From NCBI RefSeq assembly GCF_048771995.1, contig NC_133026.1:100905001-100969000 (forward strand): a DNA stretch of 64,000 bases, read 5' to 3'. Under the pieces are notes generated by a model. It saw nothing but the letters and a program-made list of their open reading frames with translations. It did not search any database and was not told the DNA's origin. This document shows, one piece after another, positions 41,004-56,512 of the stretch. The stretch's first letter is position 1. Every line of letters starts with the position of its first letter. A program made the translations under genes and the position numbers. The DNA is from Taeniopygia guttata. Taxonomy: Eukaryota; Chordata; Aves; Passeriformes; Estrildidae.

Positions 41004-44000
41004 TCTGATACCCAGATATCAAAGTGAAATCTTCTGCTACCTGTCCATCACACCTGCATCAAAAGAAAACAAAAAGAAAACCCACACAATTTTAAGCAAT
41101 GGGTTTCAGAACTCCTTATTTAGAGCTTTACCCTGAAATCATAAACAGCAACACCTTCTATAACAAGAATTCCAACTTCTGTCAAGACAAATTAACATAA
41201 TATCAGGTCTTAAGCTCAGTGTTTGCAGAATTTGTTCTCTAACTCCTGAGCCATATTAACATGAGATCTGCCATTTTACCCATTTCTACTTTATGATACA
41301 TAAAACATATATATAAAGTATCTAAATATTTTAACTGTTGAAATAACTCTTACAAAATTCATAGGCAGCTTGCATACTGATTGGTAGTATTTACTACAAG
41401 TTAGTTTGCTAACTTTAAATTTTTTTTACATCAGATAGATTTGCCTGGAAGCTAAGAAGCAGTTTGTGAGCACGGCCCTTAAGGCAAAGATCATTTTCTT
41501 CTTTCCCAAGCATATTTTATAGATGCAAATAAGAACTCGCCCAGCCTGTTGCAATAAAGCAGGGAAATAAAATAAATACAGCAAAAGCAAATCCATCTCT
41601 TAATTATGCTACGGCAAATTAAAGAAGGTAAAAAAATAATGATTATGCTTTTCTGGTATACAGCAATTTCCTCTCTGAGGAGGCTGTATTAGGTCATCTG
41701 CACCCAGAGGCTGGTACATTGTTTGTTTGGGAGTTATGGCCAAATAAAAGCTAATACAAAAATTGCTAAAGGAAGCCAACACACAAATTCTCAGCAGTGG
41801 AGCTCATGAGCAAAATCTCTTCCTAGCACAGATAAACTTCAGAAATTCCACAGAATGGATATGCTGTATGGGACACCACACCTCCAGAGTCCACTTGGCT
41901 GGATTTGGCCCCTTGTGTCTAAATGGTCACAAAGGACACATTCCACAACACTCTTCAGCAGTATCACTCAACTCCTGGGCTTTTATTTACAGATTGGTAG
42001 CATACAGAAAAAAATATGACATGGTGTTAATAATTATAGTCCAGCTAAGTGGGTTTTGGGGAGGGTGGTTTGTTTACTTTTTGGGGGCTTGGAATTTTTA
42101 ATTTTTTTTTAATTCTCATATTTCAGCTCTCTGTATGCAGAGCAGAGTGAAATTTTAGACTATGTATGCAACAGTATCTCCCTACAGGAGATCACTCACA
42201 GTGCTTATGGAAATTACCAGTTACTCAGATCAGAATTTGAATAGAGTATGGTGAGACACAGAATTATGATGAGAAAATATTAATGAAATCTTTATTTAAT
42301 ACTGTTCATTCCTTATTCTAGCTAAAGCAGAGGCACTGGCTAAAAATTAAGAAAATGGGGTGTATTTGCAAATGCAACAAATTAAGACTGTAGTTATGTT
42401 TCTTATTTCTTTATTTTACAGCTTCAGAAAAAGCATTACTTTCCTATATGCATCATTTCCTAGGCCTTTAAATAAGGGAGAAATTCTATGATGCTCAAAT
42501 TATATCAAGACCTATCAGCAGAAAAGAGCTTTTAAGCCTAATGAAAAAAAAAAAAACCCTTCCACTTTAATAATGTGATGATAAATCTCTACATTCCTTT
42601 GGCTTTTACCATTTTCTTCTGACGGCAATAAAAAACTGAAAAAATCAGGGACTTTTTAGGCATTTTGAGAAGGAACATTTCTAACAGGTTTGCTCTTCAG
42701 CCAACTTCTCCCTCTCAGACTTTTTCTTCCCAATCTCTTACTGCTTCAGTCCTGCCTCCCCTGTGCAGCAGGTCCCTTCCCTCAAATTGCTTCTCTTCAC
42801 CCATGCAGTTCTCACGTGTCAGGAGATTCAATAACTCACTGCTGCCACATGAGGAAGGTCACACTACTTCCCCCATTAACTCTCCTCTGCCTCCAATTGC
42901 AGCAGTTTGCTCCTTTTGAGATGATTCAAGTTGCTAGGTGCTCCAACAAGCTTCTGCTGCTGAGCTGGCTTCTGGAAGAGCTCAACAAGCACTAACAATG
43001 AAAAGCAGAGAAGTGGCAGAACCACGATGACAGGAGTGCAACCTCCCTCTTTGGGCACCTCTGTTTCGTCATACCGCACACAGAGCTTCATCTCCTCGGA
43101 TTTCAGTTATTTCTTAGTATTTATAACTTAAAGCTTTGATTTCTTTACCACCAAGTGTCAGTATTCCCATAGCTCTTGTTTTGACTTACTGCTCTGTTTC
43201 ACCCTCAGTGTATCACAGACAATCTGATCTTCATCTGCATTGGTCTCTATGACTCAAGCTTTCAACTTTCCCTCATCTTGTTTTTTATTTGGGCAATTCC
43301 TACTTTCCTGCTGCACACCACTCACTTGCAGATAAAGCTCACTCTCTTCTTCCTCTGTTTCTTCTATCTGATTAATTACCAGTTCCCCCTTCTTCCTGAA
43401 TGTTCTCTGCTGCTGTTTTTTTTCCTCATGATTATGTACCTCATCCTTTTACCTTGTCCCCATTTCTCCCACTGGCTCTCAGTCTCTCCCCAGTATCGTA
43501 AGTCCCTTCCTTAACCCCCTGCCAACAGCAGGCTCCTTGACTCCCACCACTTCTCCTTCACTTGACATTTGACTCTTCTTCCACAGGAGCCACAAATGCT
43601 GTTACATGACAGGATCAGAGATCTTCTTGCAGTTCAAGCACCTTCTTAGACCCAGCTACTTTTTCAGTACTCTGAAAATACAGTTTCATGAACCACCTTC
43701 CTGTTCAACACTGAGTCGAGCCTTCAGAATAACTGGATGTCAAATAGCCTTCATTGAAAATGGGCAGAATAGTGACCTTTCTTCTATCCCCCAAGGAAAG
43801 ACTAAATTCTAGGAGATTTTAAACATGGAAAAAAGGTATATCATTAACACAAAATCTCCTAGCCATCATGCTATCACCACCTTTCTAGACCATAGACTAA
43901 GCATGGGAAAGTGGGTTGGGGAAAGGAAGGAAGATACCTGCACAGGCAAAATAATGTGGTTTTTCAAACCTCATTTTTGAGAATAATTGAACTCATTTCT

Positions 44001-47000
44001 AAAAAATTCAGTGTGAGCTGCATATTTAGTAAGTAAAGATGAGGTTTAGCAAAACCACTGAAAAGGGAAGACAGAGACTTGACAGCCAGCTTTAATAGAT
44101 CTCACTTTCAACAGTGTATCATCGAAGTCGGTATGAACACATTAAGAAGAGGCACAGTCTGAAAGACCAAATTCACAGCTCTTTCATTCAGTACAGAAGG
44201 CTCCATTATTTCTGTTTTGCACTGAGTCTGTACTGTGAATTTGTGCTTTGTAACCAATTGCAACAGCAGAAGCAAATTAGAGCAGGTGATTGCATGCACA
44301 GATGTTATTTTGTAAAGCTTCTGGGTGGAATGAAGGATGTGGAGTTTTTCTGCAACAAGTATTATGCAAGACCACATCTGAAGCACAGTGGGTGTCCCCT
44401 GGTCTCTCCATTTTGCCACAGACACCTGAACACCCGGGTGTTACATTGAAAATAGTCCCAAGAACTCACTAATCAAAGGATGGAGGCAGAGTGAGGACAC
44501 TCACTGCTCTATCTCAATTATCCAAAAGCAAGACAGTGAGCATAGCAGTAACTCACTCCACTGACAACAGACCTTCAGTCCAAAATATCTGTATATGGGT
44601 GAAGGACCTGATTCTTGCAGAAATGAGGCACACCATTTTTGGACAAAAATATCATAGTAACAAACACAGCTCAATTTTGGAAAGCAATGAACCATAAGAA
44701 TAAGAAAAACTATTACTTGTGGGCTAAGTATGTCAAAACACTTCAGAAACCATGAATGGTACTCATATAATAGTTGAAACTTTTGAATAAGATGATAAGA
44801 AGATCAAATTAGAATTTATTTACCAAGACTATACAAGGTTTGTATCACATCTAAGTTCTGTATCTATTGCATTTTTTACAACATACTGAAAAGCTTAATA
44901 CAAATCACTGTTTTCATTTGAACACTTCTTAGATGGCCTCTGATATAATTTTGACATTTGACTGCATGGCAGCGTTTCAGTCTGTTTCATTTAATAAGCA
45001 GCAACCAGGTATAAAATCAGTGCCTTTTCCTTTCTTTAATAAGGCAACACAGCCATGAAAGGAGAAGGAACAGGGAAGTACTTCGTGTAGACAGGCAAAG
45101 CAAGTTTAAAATTTCACAAGTCACAAGTAATCACACAAACGCAGCATTAAGTAATTCCCCTGTGAGTCACACACTCTTTACAATTGGCAAAAATAAAAGC
45201 ATCAAGAAGGGACTTCACAGAATTTTTTTATAAAAAGAATAAAATACAAATTGTTTAGCAGAATTCAGGTTCTCCACCTCAGATTAGTTTACAGGATATG
45301 TGATGCCATGAGAATGTTGGAAAATTTACTTGAAAGGCATGTGTATAATCATACAGTTGAAGTCACATAGGAGCAAGCTGTACATTTTTCAAATAATGCT
45401 AGCATCAGATGACCTCTAAGAGTAACAAAACTAGCTTTTGTGTGGTCTCTCATTTACCTATAGATGGATAAAGTCTGCCAGTTACAGCACCACCCAAGAC
45501 ATTTCAAGTTTGGCTCCGAGAGTCCATTCCAGCTCAGGAGTGATATATAAACAGACAAAACTACTTAGCTCTCAACAACCAGTGTGCTACAGACCACATC
45601 CATATCTGAGTGGGCTCTTGGAGGAGCCAGCTCACATTTAGAATATGCAGCTGTATCCAGAATACTCCCTATTATTGAGGGTATTCCAGTTCTTCAATAA
45701 TCTAATCAGTAGGGAGCCAGCCTTAAAATAAAAAATTAAGTAATACCCCAGGCATTTGAGAAATATCAAAACCAAGGTTTCCAATCCCATTATGATAAAG
45801 TCTTGCAATCACATGAAGATAAAATCTCCAGACATGTGAAAGCATGTGCTTTCCAGTTTGGTTCACTTCAGGGAAAACAGTATTAAAGCCCCTAGCCTAC
45901 AAAATTCTGTAGAGCTCCATCAGGATGCAATTCACAGGCTGTTTCCAAGACACACATTTTGGGAAAAAGAAAAGACCCTGTAGGAAAAGACCCTGTTCCG
46001 TGATGCTGCTTCCTGCACTGGCTATACCATCACACTGCTATTATGCTGAAACATCCTACTTCCCTGGAGAGGCAGGCTGTGACAATTTATATCCCACTAC
46101 CTCTTCAAAGCAAGCAGTCTACAAGAAAAGTTTGGGCACAGATCTTTGCCACACGGTAACAAACGAAGCCCTATACAGAGGGTACACAAACTATGCCCCA
46201 CATGTGCTTCCCCCTCTCCATGTGGCTCATTCCATCCTTCAGGGATACCACAGCAAGTCCTCCCACGTCTTTCCCCAGCTGAACCAATGGCCATGGAAGC
46301 AGTTTCAAAGCAATGCACTACATTATGATCACAACCAAATATATAAGAGGCATTTTTGCAAATAACTGTCCAGCTAACAAGCTGTTTAATTGCTTTGCAC
46401 GGCAGCTTTCTCAAGTAACAAGCAGAAGGCCTGAACTCTGCACCACGAGGCAGACGGGCACTGCACACAAACTAGACTTCTGCAAGAGTATCTTGACTGA
46501 TCAGCCACCTGCACTGCAACTGCTACTGCCCACCCTGAGAATAATTTCTCATTCTCCAAACTTCTAGGCCATGTGCTACTCTGCTGTTCAGGATTCTCTG
46601 TTTCTAACCCCAGCAAATCTCGCTCGTTCCCATGGTTTTGTCGGCACAAAGTAATCCAGTACCTCCAGTAACAGTACTCAAGCCCAGTACATTAGTTTCC
46701 CACTCCATGGTTTAGTCACCCAGGCTCTCTTCATTTGCTTCCTTGTCTCCTTTCCTGCAGTGCAGTTCCTCCACAGTCAGGACTGCACCACATCTATCTC
46801 ACAACCTCTTTCTCACCCAGCAGGTGTTTACAACCTAGACCTGTGCAACCCCAGTTTCGCCATTCCTGTTCTCCACACCCAATGTCTCATCTAACCTCAC
46901 TCTTGGCTGCTCACTGTTTCCCAGGTTCCCTCACCACCTTCTATTTCTCCCACACTCAGTTCTCATTAAAACTTCTGCAAATTACGGGCTACACGTAAGT

Positions 47001-49369
47001 AAGGCAATCTGGGAGGTCTTCTCCAGCCAAATTTAGGTTTCCCTTCTAAATTACAAATAGCACTAAAAAGGTTTGCCTGATTACCAAAATATTCATTATT
47101 ACAGAAAAGAGATATTTTCTTGCTAGCTGAATTCTCAGAAATAGTTTGAAGAATTTGGTTAGTGCTTAGAAAAAAAAATTGAAGTACCAGACTCTGAAAC
47201 AAAACTTTTCAGAGCAAATTAAAAAATGTTAGCTTTTGATAAGAGCTGAATTACTGAGAGTTGATTTGAATATCACAACTGTCTTGCTAACATACTGAAC
47301 CCTCCTATACTTCTGGAAAGAGCCACACTGTGAAACATATATAATACCCACTATTGCTTAGACTGGCCTTAGAAACTTTTCTGGTATGACAACCCTGCCA
47401 CTTCTCTCTTGTCCACCTCTCCAAATTCCACTAGCACCACTAACAGAACAGAAACTTTTACTTTTACTACTTAAAAGAGGGAGGCAGGAAAACACAACAA
47501 AAGGTAGACAGTTTACTGTCTTAACAATCATTATAAACATAGTATCAGCACAGGTTTTGTTTGCCCTTGGAACTGTATCCAAGTATTTTTACAATTCACA
47601 TTTTCTGACAAGCCTTTCAAAGAGTTGTCTAGTCCCCAAAGGTCTGCAGCAGGTTGTACAGACATTATGATTCAGCAAATTAACACTAATTGTTATACTT
47701 AATCAGTTACTGGACTGGATCTATTTAATGACAAATTCCCCTGATCAGAAATTTCAACTACAGCATTGTTTAGTCACACTCCAGTACCTGAATGCAGCCA
47801 GCTTGAGAACAGCTGCCAATTAGTGGAGTCAGGGAGAAAACAAAAAAACCCATGACTGGTAGAGCTGAATGTACTACAAATGCCGTTAAAAAAGCAAGTG
47901 CTATTCAGAGTAAAAAATGCAAAATGAAGCAGAAGAAAAACCAATGGATTCGGCATAAAATATTTCACAGGAATTTTAAGCATTTCTGCTGTTCTTTCAA
48001 CAGCATCTGCAGACTACCCGTGACAGATCAAACAACAGAGAACAGAATCTAGTTTTCCAGAGGCCAGAGCTCCACACACTCAGCTCCAACACCCAGTAAA
48101 AAAAAACTAAGCCTATAAAAACTCTCAATTTTGGGTTTTGTGGGGCTTTTTTTTTTTTTAAGAGTGTCTGAGCTAACACATGCTAAAATACTAGAAATGG
48201 CAAGAGTAAACAGCAATTACCAAAGACTCTTTGCTTTGGATTCAACAGTGGCAACAAATCTGGGAATGCCCACACACCAGAAATGCGCACTATAACGCAC
48301 TGGCCTTTCTGTAACAGCAGTAATTCACCTGGCAAATTCAACAGCAGCAGTGGAGAGGCAGTAAGGCTTTGTGAGGCTCCTGCCAGCAGTAGAGTTCAAG
48401 CTCTGTGGAACTCTCGGGAACGCACTCAGCTGATATGTGCAGGCAGGTGCCACTGCTGCTGCATCACCATCATCTTTCGTACCCATTACAACGAAACCAG
48501 GACTGGTGTGTGCCCCTCTACAAACATCACTTCACTGGTGTGTCTGCTGGTTTGCCCTTGGAGAGCCACCTGCTGCCACCCTCAAACACAGAGTGCCATA
48601 CAGAGCCTTGCCACACTCCGGCAACTCCATAAACCTGCTTAACACGTAGAAGGAATGGCAGAGCACGGGCGCTGCATGGAGAGCTGCACACTGAGTCCAC
48701 ATAGTGCGGCTTTTTAATCCGGTATTCAGCTATCATCTTTCAGACGGGATACAGAACAAAATCAATTAGAAACACCATGCTTCTTCACTGAACTGGGTGA
48801 ATTGTGATCGTTATTTTATTCATAGAATTTTCAAACAGCATTAACTTTGCAGAAGTTACTTCATAATCCTTTAACTGGGAAGTCAGTACAAACAATTCAG
48901 TTCACCTTACCAAAGGCAAAGAATACTCAATTCTATGGCCTTATCATACCCAGAAAGAAGAAATTTCTGAAAGTATATTAATAACACATAAACCTTTAGG
49001 CCTTGAACTGTGAAAATTAACTTTCTTATGCTTTACATTAAATTTTTGCCACCATCTATTGAACACAGATGAAAAGATCTATCAGTTACAGGATGCCACT
49101 TGAACTGACAACTCTGTAGCATAAGAGGAAGCAAAGAACAGCTTTGCTTGGATCTCTTCATAATGTGACACATGACACAGATTATTGATTTCCATGTATG
49201 ATTCTTTTCATGTTTAAAACCCTGCATGTTCCAGTGAAACAATGGCAAAACATGTTCAGCTTCTAGTGAATATTCAATGGAACTATGGTGGTTGAGCTCA
49301 AACCCATCCTACCACAACAGCAGAAAGGAAAAGTAAAAGAAGACTTTGATCCAGAAACACTGTTTATTT

Positions 49370-49440
49370 TTAGTGATTATTTAATAACTGTGTCTATCAG
49401 CTGATTATTCTTAGTGATTATTTGATATCTATGTCTACTA
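49370..49440. repeat. Imperfect tandem duplication, period 41 bp
   Basis: TTAGTGATTATTTAATAACT at 49370 is repeated as TTAGTGATTATTTGATATCT at 49411, each followed by a TGTCTA-containing segment. It lies in RALBP1 intron 1. Confidence 0.75.
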
Positions 49441-52400
49441 CCTTTGTTTTTGGCTTAAGAGTCCTGTTTATTATCAAGCTAACATCAATAGCTATTGACC
49501 TGGAAATCAGCCTTCACTGGTTGCTTTATTAAGCCAAATTTGAGTAAAATCAAGCAAAGACTGGGCTGCACACAACTGTTTTCCCAACTTAACAATAATT
49601 GACTGATGTGTAACATTTCTGGGCTCCCAGCACAGCAGTTTTTAGCACAGCCTTACTGTAGACGCAGTTCTACCCACCAAAAGGTTTTTTCTGATGTAGC
49701 TTGTTTTATTTTGAGATTTGTTTCAAGACACGCCAACAAAATAATTGTTCTACTGATCCATGGTTTGTCTGCAGCAGGAACCTGAGGGAATAGATGTCAA
49801 TGTCTTTCAAACTCATGTTATATATATATCTAAAAAATAAATTATTTTTAGCATGGTATGTTACGTTTCCATAGAAGAGTAGGGCTGTACCATCTCTTCT
49901 TCCTAGACATATTCCCATTAATGCCAGTGACAACTCTTCATCAACACCACATGAAGGATTTAGCCTTTCAGCAAATCTATGAATTTTTAGTTATTTTTTT
50001 CAGTACCATATGTAGAGATGGGACTAACAAGTTCTGTTTTTCATGTCTGCCCCAGATTCACTCAACACCCAAGGGCAAAGTCAATTTTAATATTTACAAG
50101 TTCAGCAGATTATTAATTATGATTAACATCACAACCTTCAAGGCTGATATGTTGCAAAATGTCATGCATGTGAACACAGAAAACATTCAGAAATACATGC
50201 AAGGCAAGGTGTGGCACCACCCACCATGGGGCAGCTGTTGCGGTCTCTGCAGAGAAAGCAGGAATCTGTCATCTGTTAAAATGCCAATTACTGGAACAGC
50301 AGCAGGACCCACAAGATCACAGCATTTGCCTTGTCTTCTATGCCAATTTACCTAGTCAGCCTTAGAAGAAAGCTTACATGAAATATCTGCCTTCTAGAAA
50401 GATGTATAAACATCCTTAGAATTTAAAATTAAATTCACATATACTTTCTAAAACAGGCTTCATCTAGCTCAGTCTGTAGCATCTACTGCAGCAATTTTCA
50501 GCAATGCTATCTTGAAAATATTACAAAAAACCCTCCCCATACCTCAAGAAATTCACTGATTGATGTTTTCAACCTACTTGCCAAATATTATAAAAATGAA
50601 TTGAATAATAACATACAACACTAAAAATACTGTATGCTTCAGAGATGGAGGAAAAGTTTGGTATTTGATAGCACAAGATCAAACAAGTTCTGATTGCCAT
50701 TCCCAAATCTGTTGTGTTGCCTTGTCGAAACATAAGTCATACTGCTTTAATTAAAATTAGACCAGATAGCTTAATGGAAGTCCGAATATACAAAAGACCA
50801 AAGATGGCCTTTGTTCTATCCATCCCTCAAAATAAGATAAACTGCCTCCATCACTGTAAGGCAATCTTAAGAGTGGTAAAATCCTTGCACATAAGTACTA
50901 AAACCAACCAAATGTTATAAACTCACTTGTCAAAATGTCCACCAACAACTGACTGTACTAATCACACACACTAACTGCAAACTTTTTACATGTTTATATA
51001 TCTTTGAGATGTCTTTGAAGTTTGACTGAAATAACATTAAAACCTTGCTTCCTAAAGGATTTATCAAAAACAAGCAACCAAAAGAAGCCCATAGAAAACT
51101 GCAAAGAAATTCAATCATAGACCAAATAAAATATCATAAAATTGCAGCACAGAAAATGAATGATGTAGGTAAAATTGATATGCCTTTATCACTGCTTTTT
51201 TGGAGGTGTATACCGGTTCTGGCATATACAAAAGTTACGTTTGTAAAAGCCATTGCCAGAAAATTAGTTCTTATTTATCTTTGTGAAGGAACATGCATTT
51301 AAATATCCATCCTAGTGTATCAGTCACACCAGTACACTGAACCAGCAAAGAACTCCACAGGTTCATCACTTCCTCTTTCAGCTGGAAAGATGAATTTGTT
51401 TCCTCCAATGATGTTTGAAAACCTGACTGCTTAAAATGCATCTGCTTGCCAGTGGTACACACTGCATGAATTTTGGAGAACTGCAACCCCAAATTTCAGG
51501 ATGAAAACTACAGAAGCATGACTTGTGAAAGATCTCTGCATCTAGAATTAGTAAGTGGCCAGCATGGAGAAAACTTAGAGAATTTGTCAAGATTAAAACA
51601 CCTAAAGAACAAGAAAAGATAAAACCACTGGATTGAAACAATCCAAGGAATTTCTGGGTAAATCTGTTCAATCACTTGGTATTTTTTCCCCAAGGTTTTA
51701 GTCCATTCAAACAATTAAAAATATCCCATAAAATATAAAAAAGGTCTTTAGGCTATCTTGAAAGAATAGTATCTCCTTTGAAGCCACCACAATTGAAACT
51801 CAGAAAAGGAAATGACACTCTTCTTTGAATCCAGTTAAAAAAAAAAAAAAAAGTTATTTTGGGTTTGGTACAGATTAGCATTACACTTTTACATACAGTA
51901 TTTGGTTCACAATATTAAAATCTACTGGAGTAGATACAATAAAATATCTGTCAACTTAATTATCTTTTATCAGTAATTATACACTACATTAATACACTCA
52001 GTATTAAGTATGTGAAAGCAGTATATTGGATATAGGAAAACAATACCAGAGAATTATGAGCTGCCATAGTATTCATGGTAGAAAACCACTACTACTACCA
52101 TGAAATGAGAAAATTTCATTGCTGGCATGTTTAACACTAGAATTTACATTTAGTACTCAATTAAATTCATGCTAATAAAACTCAATGAAAATTTATTTTC
52201 ATGGCAACATCCAGAACAAATCTGCACCTGACTGCTGATCCTTGTATTTACAAAACACACCAGGGCAGGCTAGAAATGTTAAAGTAGCAACAAGCTTCAC
52301 TACAAGGGTAAGCTAAATGTTAAATTTCACAAAAGTCATTAGAGGATAAACCTTAAATTATAGCTTCAAACTCATAGGTGTAAGTCCTATTTACAAGTTA

Positions 52401-55400
52401 GATGTGATTTTAAAGAGAAGTAATACCCTTGAAATTTTCTTACTTTTTTTTTTTACGAGAAAGAGAAGCTGCAATTTTTGCCACTGTGATATCCTTTTTT
52501 CCACTAGTGTCAAGTTAACAATTATCATCATATATTGTGTTTTCAAAAGTCATCCTTTGAGCTCTGGTAGTAGAGCTCTGTGATCAGTTCCAAGAGCTCC
52601 TTTCTGCCAGATGTCTTGTCCTTTAGTAACAGGAAAAGTCCAGAGATCCTACTGAACTGTGAAACGGGAAGAAAACCTCACAAGCTGCATTCACCTAGAT
52701 AACAGAAACCTGTGAAATTTTCATACTAGAGAGGACCAAAATGTACAAAAATACATTTTATCTATACATAACTACTGGAATTGACTCAAGAATTAGTCAC
52801 TGCTAAGAAATGTACAAAACAACATGAAACTAAATTTATTTTCCTTAAAATAAATTTCGGTTTGGTCCAAACCTGCATTCTGATTTGGAATGTCAAACCT
52901 TACCACCCAGCACTCACTCCTCTTTCTTCCTCTCTAGCAACCATCTGGCCGTTCCCACCTCATGCAAACAGCCATCACTCATTCCTTGCTTTCCTTGTGT
53001 GCCTCCAGAGACCAGAATAGCCAGTCTAAAAAAGCTCTGTTCCTTGTGGGTGAGGAAGAGAATAAAGACGGCAGAGTGGATATGAGGAATCTGCTCCTAC
53101 TGTTTGGGAAGCTGACCCCTCCACTGCACTGAAGGGTGGAAATATTCCTATGAAAAAGGATAGCCCCCAGCAGCCAAAACAGGGCATCTGTGCACCTTCA
53201 CACAGGGTCTGCCCCAGCACTGCACTCCTGTCGGGCTGCAGACAGCAAGAATCATTAACCATTCCCTGCTTTCTCCAGGGAAGACAGAGCCTGGACAGAA
53301 GCAAGGCAGGGATCACCTACAAGGTCGTATAATAAATTAATGTGTACCACCAAGGACCATAATCCTTTTTTTAAATACATTTTCTCTTTGAATTGATTGC
53401 ATAAGGTCTGTGTTTCTGCCTACCTTCCTAGCCCTTACAACAAACGGACAGACAGCAAGTTATTAACAATTAGATTAAGTGACTTACATCACATTCTTCA
53501 ATTATTACTATTGTATCAGAATAATTGCATTATTTTACTCTGCACTATTTCCTATTTCTGTAGAAAACAATACTAAATTTGCTTATTTAAAATACATTTT
53601 CTCTGTAAATATTTTTTTAAACTGGGCTAAATATCAAAATACTATTAACACACATTAACAATTTGCTGTACCTACTGATTTATATTATTACTGTTTTGGC
53701 ATCTGGCAAGCACTTTTTCTTTATTATTATAAAATTATGTGTTTAGTAAATAATTAGTTGCTATTTTTTAGTCAGGATCCTACACCAAGCTGCTTCTGGA
53801 AGAAACTAGGACATCTTCATTATCTGTACCTTTGTTTACTGAGCATCACAGGAACTAGACAAGGAAAAAATACCAATTCATGTTCTCTATTTAAATACAC
53901 CTTAATTAGTTATCAAAGGAAATACTGCTTGTAGGTGGTGAACTGATTGCTCTTAATGCTGTGATCTCACGGCTTTGAATTTGCAGACCTCTGTCTCTGA
54001 TGTATACGTGGAATTCATCATTAGATAAGAAAAATAGATTCTTTCTGTGCTTTTTTAATGCACAGTTAATAATAAAAATCACTAAGGACCCAGTTACACA
54101 TACCAAATATTTTTGGTCAGACATACTTCGTTCAGGTATTAAGTGTTGTTTTTACCTTCTTATTATCCACTGAAGTCACTGTAGCTCATATTTATCTTTT
54201 TCACAAATTCTTCCCTACTAGTTCAAAATTGTCACAGCACTTTATTGATGAAACCTAAATAATTTTTTTTTTCCTAGTACATTATCCGCTAGTAACAGGA
54301 CAGAACAAACTAGAACTCCTTGGACATATTTGACCAAATTTACTGCATGAGCCAACTTACTGGATCACCACTCCTTACTTGGGTAATACCATATAAATCC
54401 TCCACTTCCCAGCAGCTGCCCCAAGTAAGCAGTCATTCCCCAGTTTTTACTGCAGCCTAAAGAAAAACTGGAAGCAGGGAGCACTGGATCCCTGCTGCTA
54501 TTAAGCTTTGCAGACTTGCTGTTGCTGCCACCATCAAAATCTGTTTCACTCTCCTGTACCTCCACACCTTCAACTGAGTTTGTATTCCCTGATGTCATGC
54601 CCAAAAGGTGAGGGATGGCTGGGATGAGAAGGGTAAGTATGGACAGGAATGAAGTCATACCAGTCCTTTCTCTAAACTCAGCCTGCATCCTTATGCTTCT
54701 GGTTTTGGCCATGGCAAGCAGAAGATGTAAACCTTATCTGCACAGCAGTCACCCCTCAACACCACCACTTCTGTGGATGCAGCCTAAGTAAAACTTCCTA
54801 CTCCATAAGGTACTTCCAGCCCAACTGTGGGCCCATTTGATATACTTTTTGTTTTTAGCAGCAATTTGAAAACTATGATCCATGAGGCTCTGGGGAACAG
54901 CAGGAGTTGATGAAGGATAGCAAACCATGCACATAGCAAACCATGACTAGTTGTAAAGGTAGTGAATCATTCACTGATTCAACATAATCAGACACATTAG
55001 TTCAGAGATAAGCTTGGTAGATTATGCTACATTATACTACTATAAACTGAAGGTAAATATCATACTTTATTTTAACATTTTGAGGCTAACCACATGACAT
55101 CAAGCTTTACAGAAGGAAAGTAAATTAGCATTTGGTGGTATTTATTGCTGAACAGCAACATTTTCCACATCAGTCTAAAAACTGCCCATAAGAAACAGCA
55201 GTGTTTATTCAGGTTTATGCAAACCTTTTCTGTAAGAAAATACAGCTAAAACTTACTGGGAAGGGTGCCTGAAGGACGCAGTGGAGATGAGAACCCCAAA
55301 GAGTTAGATGCAGCGCTTGTGCATGTCAGTTTTGCTTTACGGACATCTGCAGAACCAAGCCACGCAGCTCCAAAGCAGGAACATGGTTATTGCAATTCCA

Positions 55401-56166
55401 GGACAACATATTCCAGAGCAGACATGCCCATATAGAAATGGAAATAATCTGCCCTACAGAAAAAGAACTTTCTTTCCCACATAACTACAATCACACCAGC
55501 AATTTCACTGGGAAATCCTTACTTTGGGAGAAAGCCCCACCAATTCAAACTACAAAATATGCCCTCCTACCCCTGAATACACCTTAACTAAGAACAATAT
55601 TGCAGTTGTGCGTGGAGTATTAAGATTTGAAGGCAGCTATTCCTATGCTCCATTTCAGATGTGGGAAGACTAAAGAAAACTTATTTTCTCCAAGCTAGAA
55701 ATAACACCCATAGGACAGGGAATGTAAAGTTCCCTACTTCAACGTAACAGACACTCTATTCTTGCTGTAGTTAGCTAGAACATTACAGCAAAAGGGTTAA
55801 TAAATTTCACACACTTAGAAGTACTAAATGCTCAAAACTACAACAGTCTGGAAGTTTGTTTTTTTTTTTTTTTTTAAAAATTCCTCTTCATTTCTCTGTG
55901 GAAAAGTGCCCCCCAAGAGCTTGTCACACTGACTGTAGGGATTATACCCAGACTGCGCTGAAGCACAGCACCATTCACCACGAGCTGTATGCAACATTCA
56001 AGTAACATCAAAACCCAAATCTAAGGGATCCTTCTGCCATTTTCCTGTAAGCTGATTAATAAATTTACATCCATTACTGTCCTGCGTCATATCCAATGGA
56101 GCCTTAACATCACTCCTGACAGGGTGGGTTATGGCAATGCAGAACACTCATGGTAAGCACTTCAAC

Positions 56167-56227
56167 CTGCTTCCAGAAACCTGTTTCTGGAAACAGAAAC
56201 CTGTTTCCAGAAACATAAACCTGTTTA
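56167..56227. repeat. ~20-bp tandem repeat with internal inverted repeats
   Basis: Units of the type CCTGTTTCCAGAAACATAAA occur about three times, beginning with a shorter CCTGCTTCCAGAAA. One copy carries the complement-like TTTCTGGAAACAG, so neighbouring units can pair. It lies in RALBP1 intron 1. Confidence 0.75.
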
Positions 56228-56512
56228 AGGGCACAGTTAGGGCTGTTTTGCTGTGCTGAAACAAGGGACTTGCACAAATCACCCTGGTTTATGTAACAAG
56301 TAAAAAGGCCTTAGCCTGTTTTTTAAAAATGATTATTTTCTATCAATAATTATCATTAACCTCAGGGACACTGAGGTGGAGGAAACCACACCATTGTCAT
56401 GAACAGATACTTTCAATGTGGATTGTTGGTATTTTCTTTGTCACTTGTTTGAACATCTGTTAGCACTTAAAAAAATATGTATTTGCTCATATATAACCCA
56501 CTAACATATCCT

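Noticed and set aside
44107-44450. Overlapping open frames on both strands, with weak likeness to a CR1 segment near 44360-44420
   Set aside because: The likeness is limited to scattered words and the frames do not give a CR1 protein; not enough to call.
45925-46365. 146-codon open frame on the + strand in RALBP1 intron 1
   Set aside because: No recognisable domain or splice-supported context, and the composition looks like non-coding AT-rich intron with a C-rich patch.
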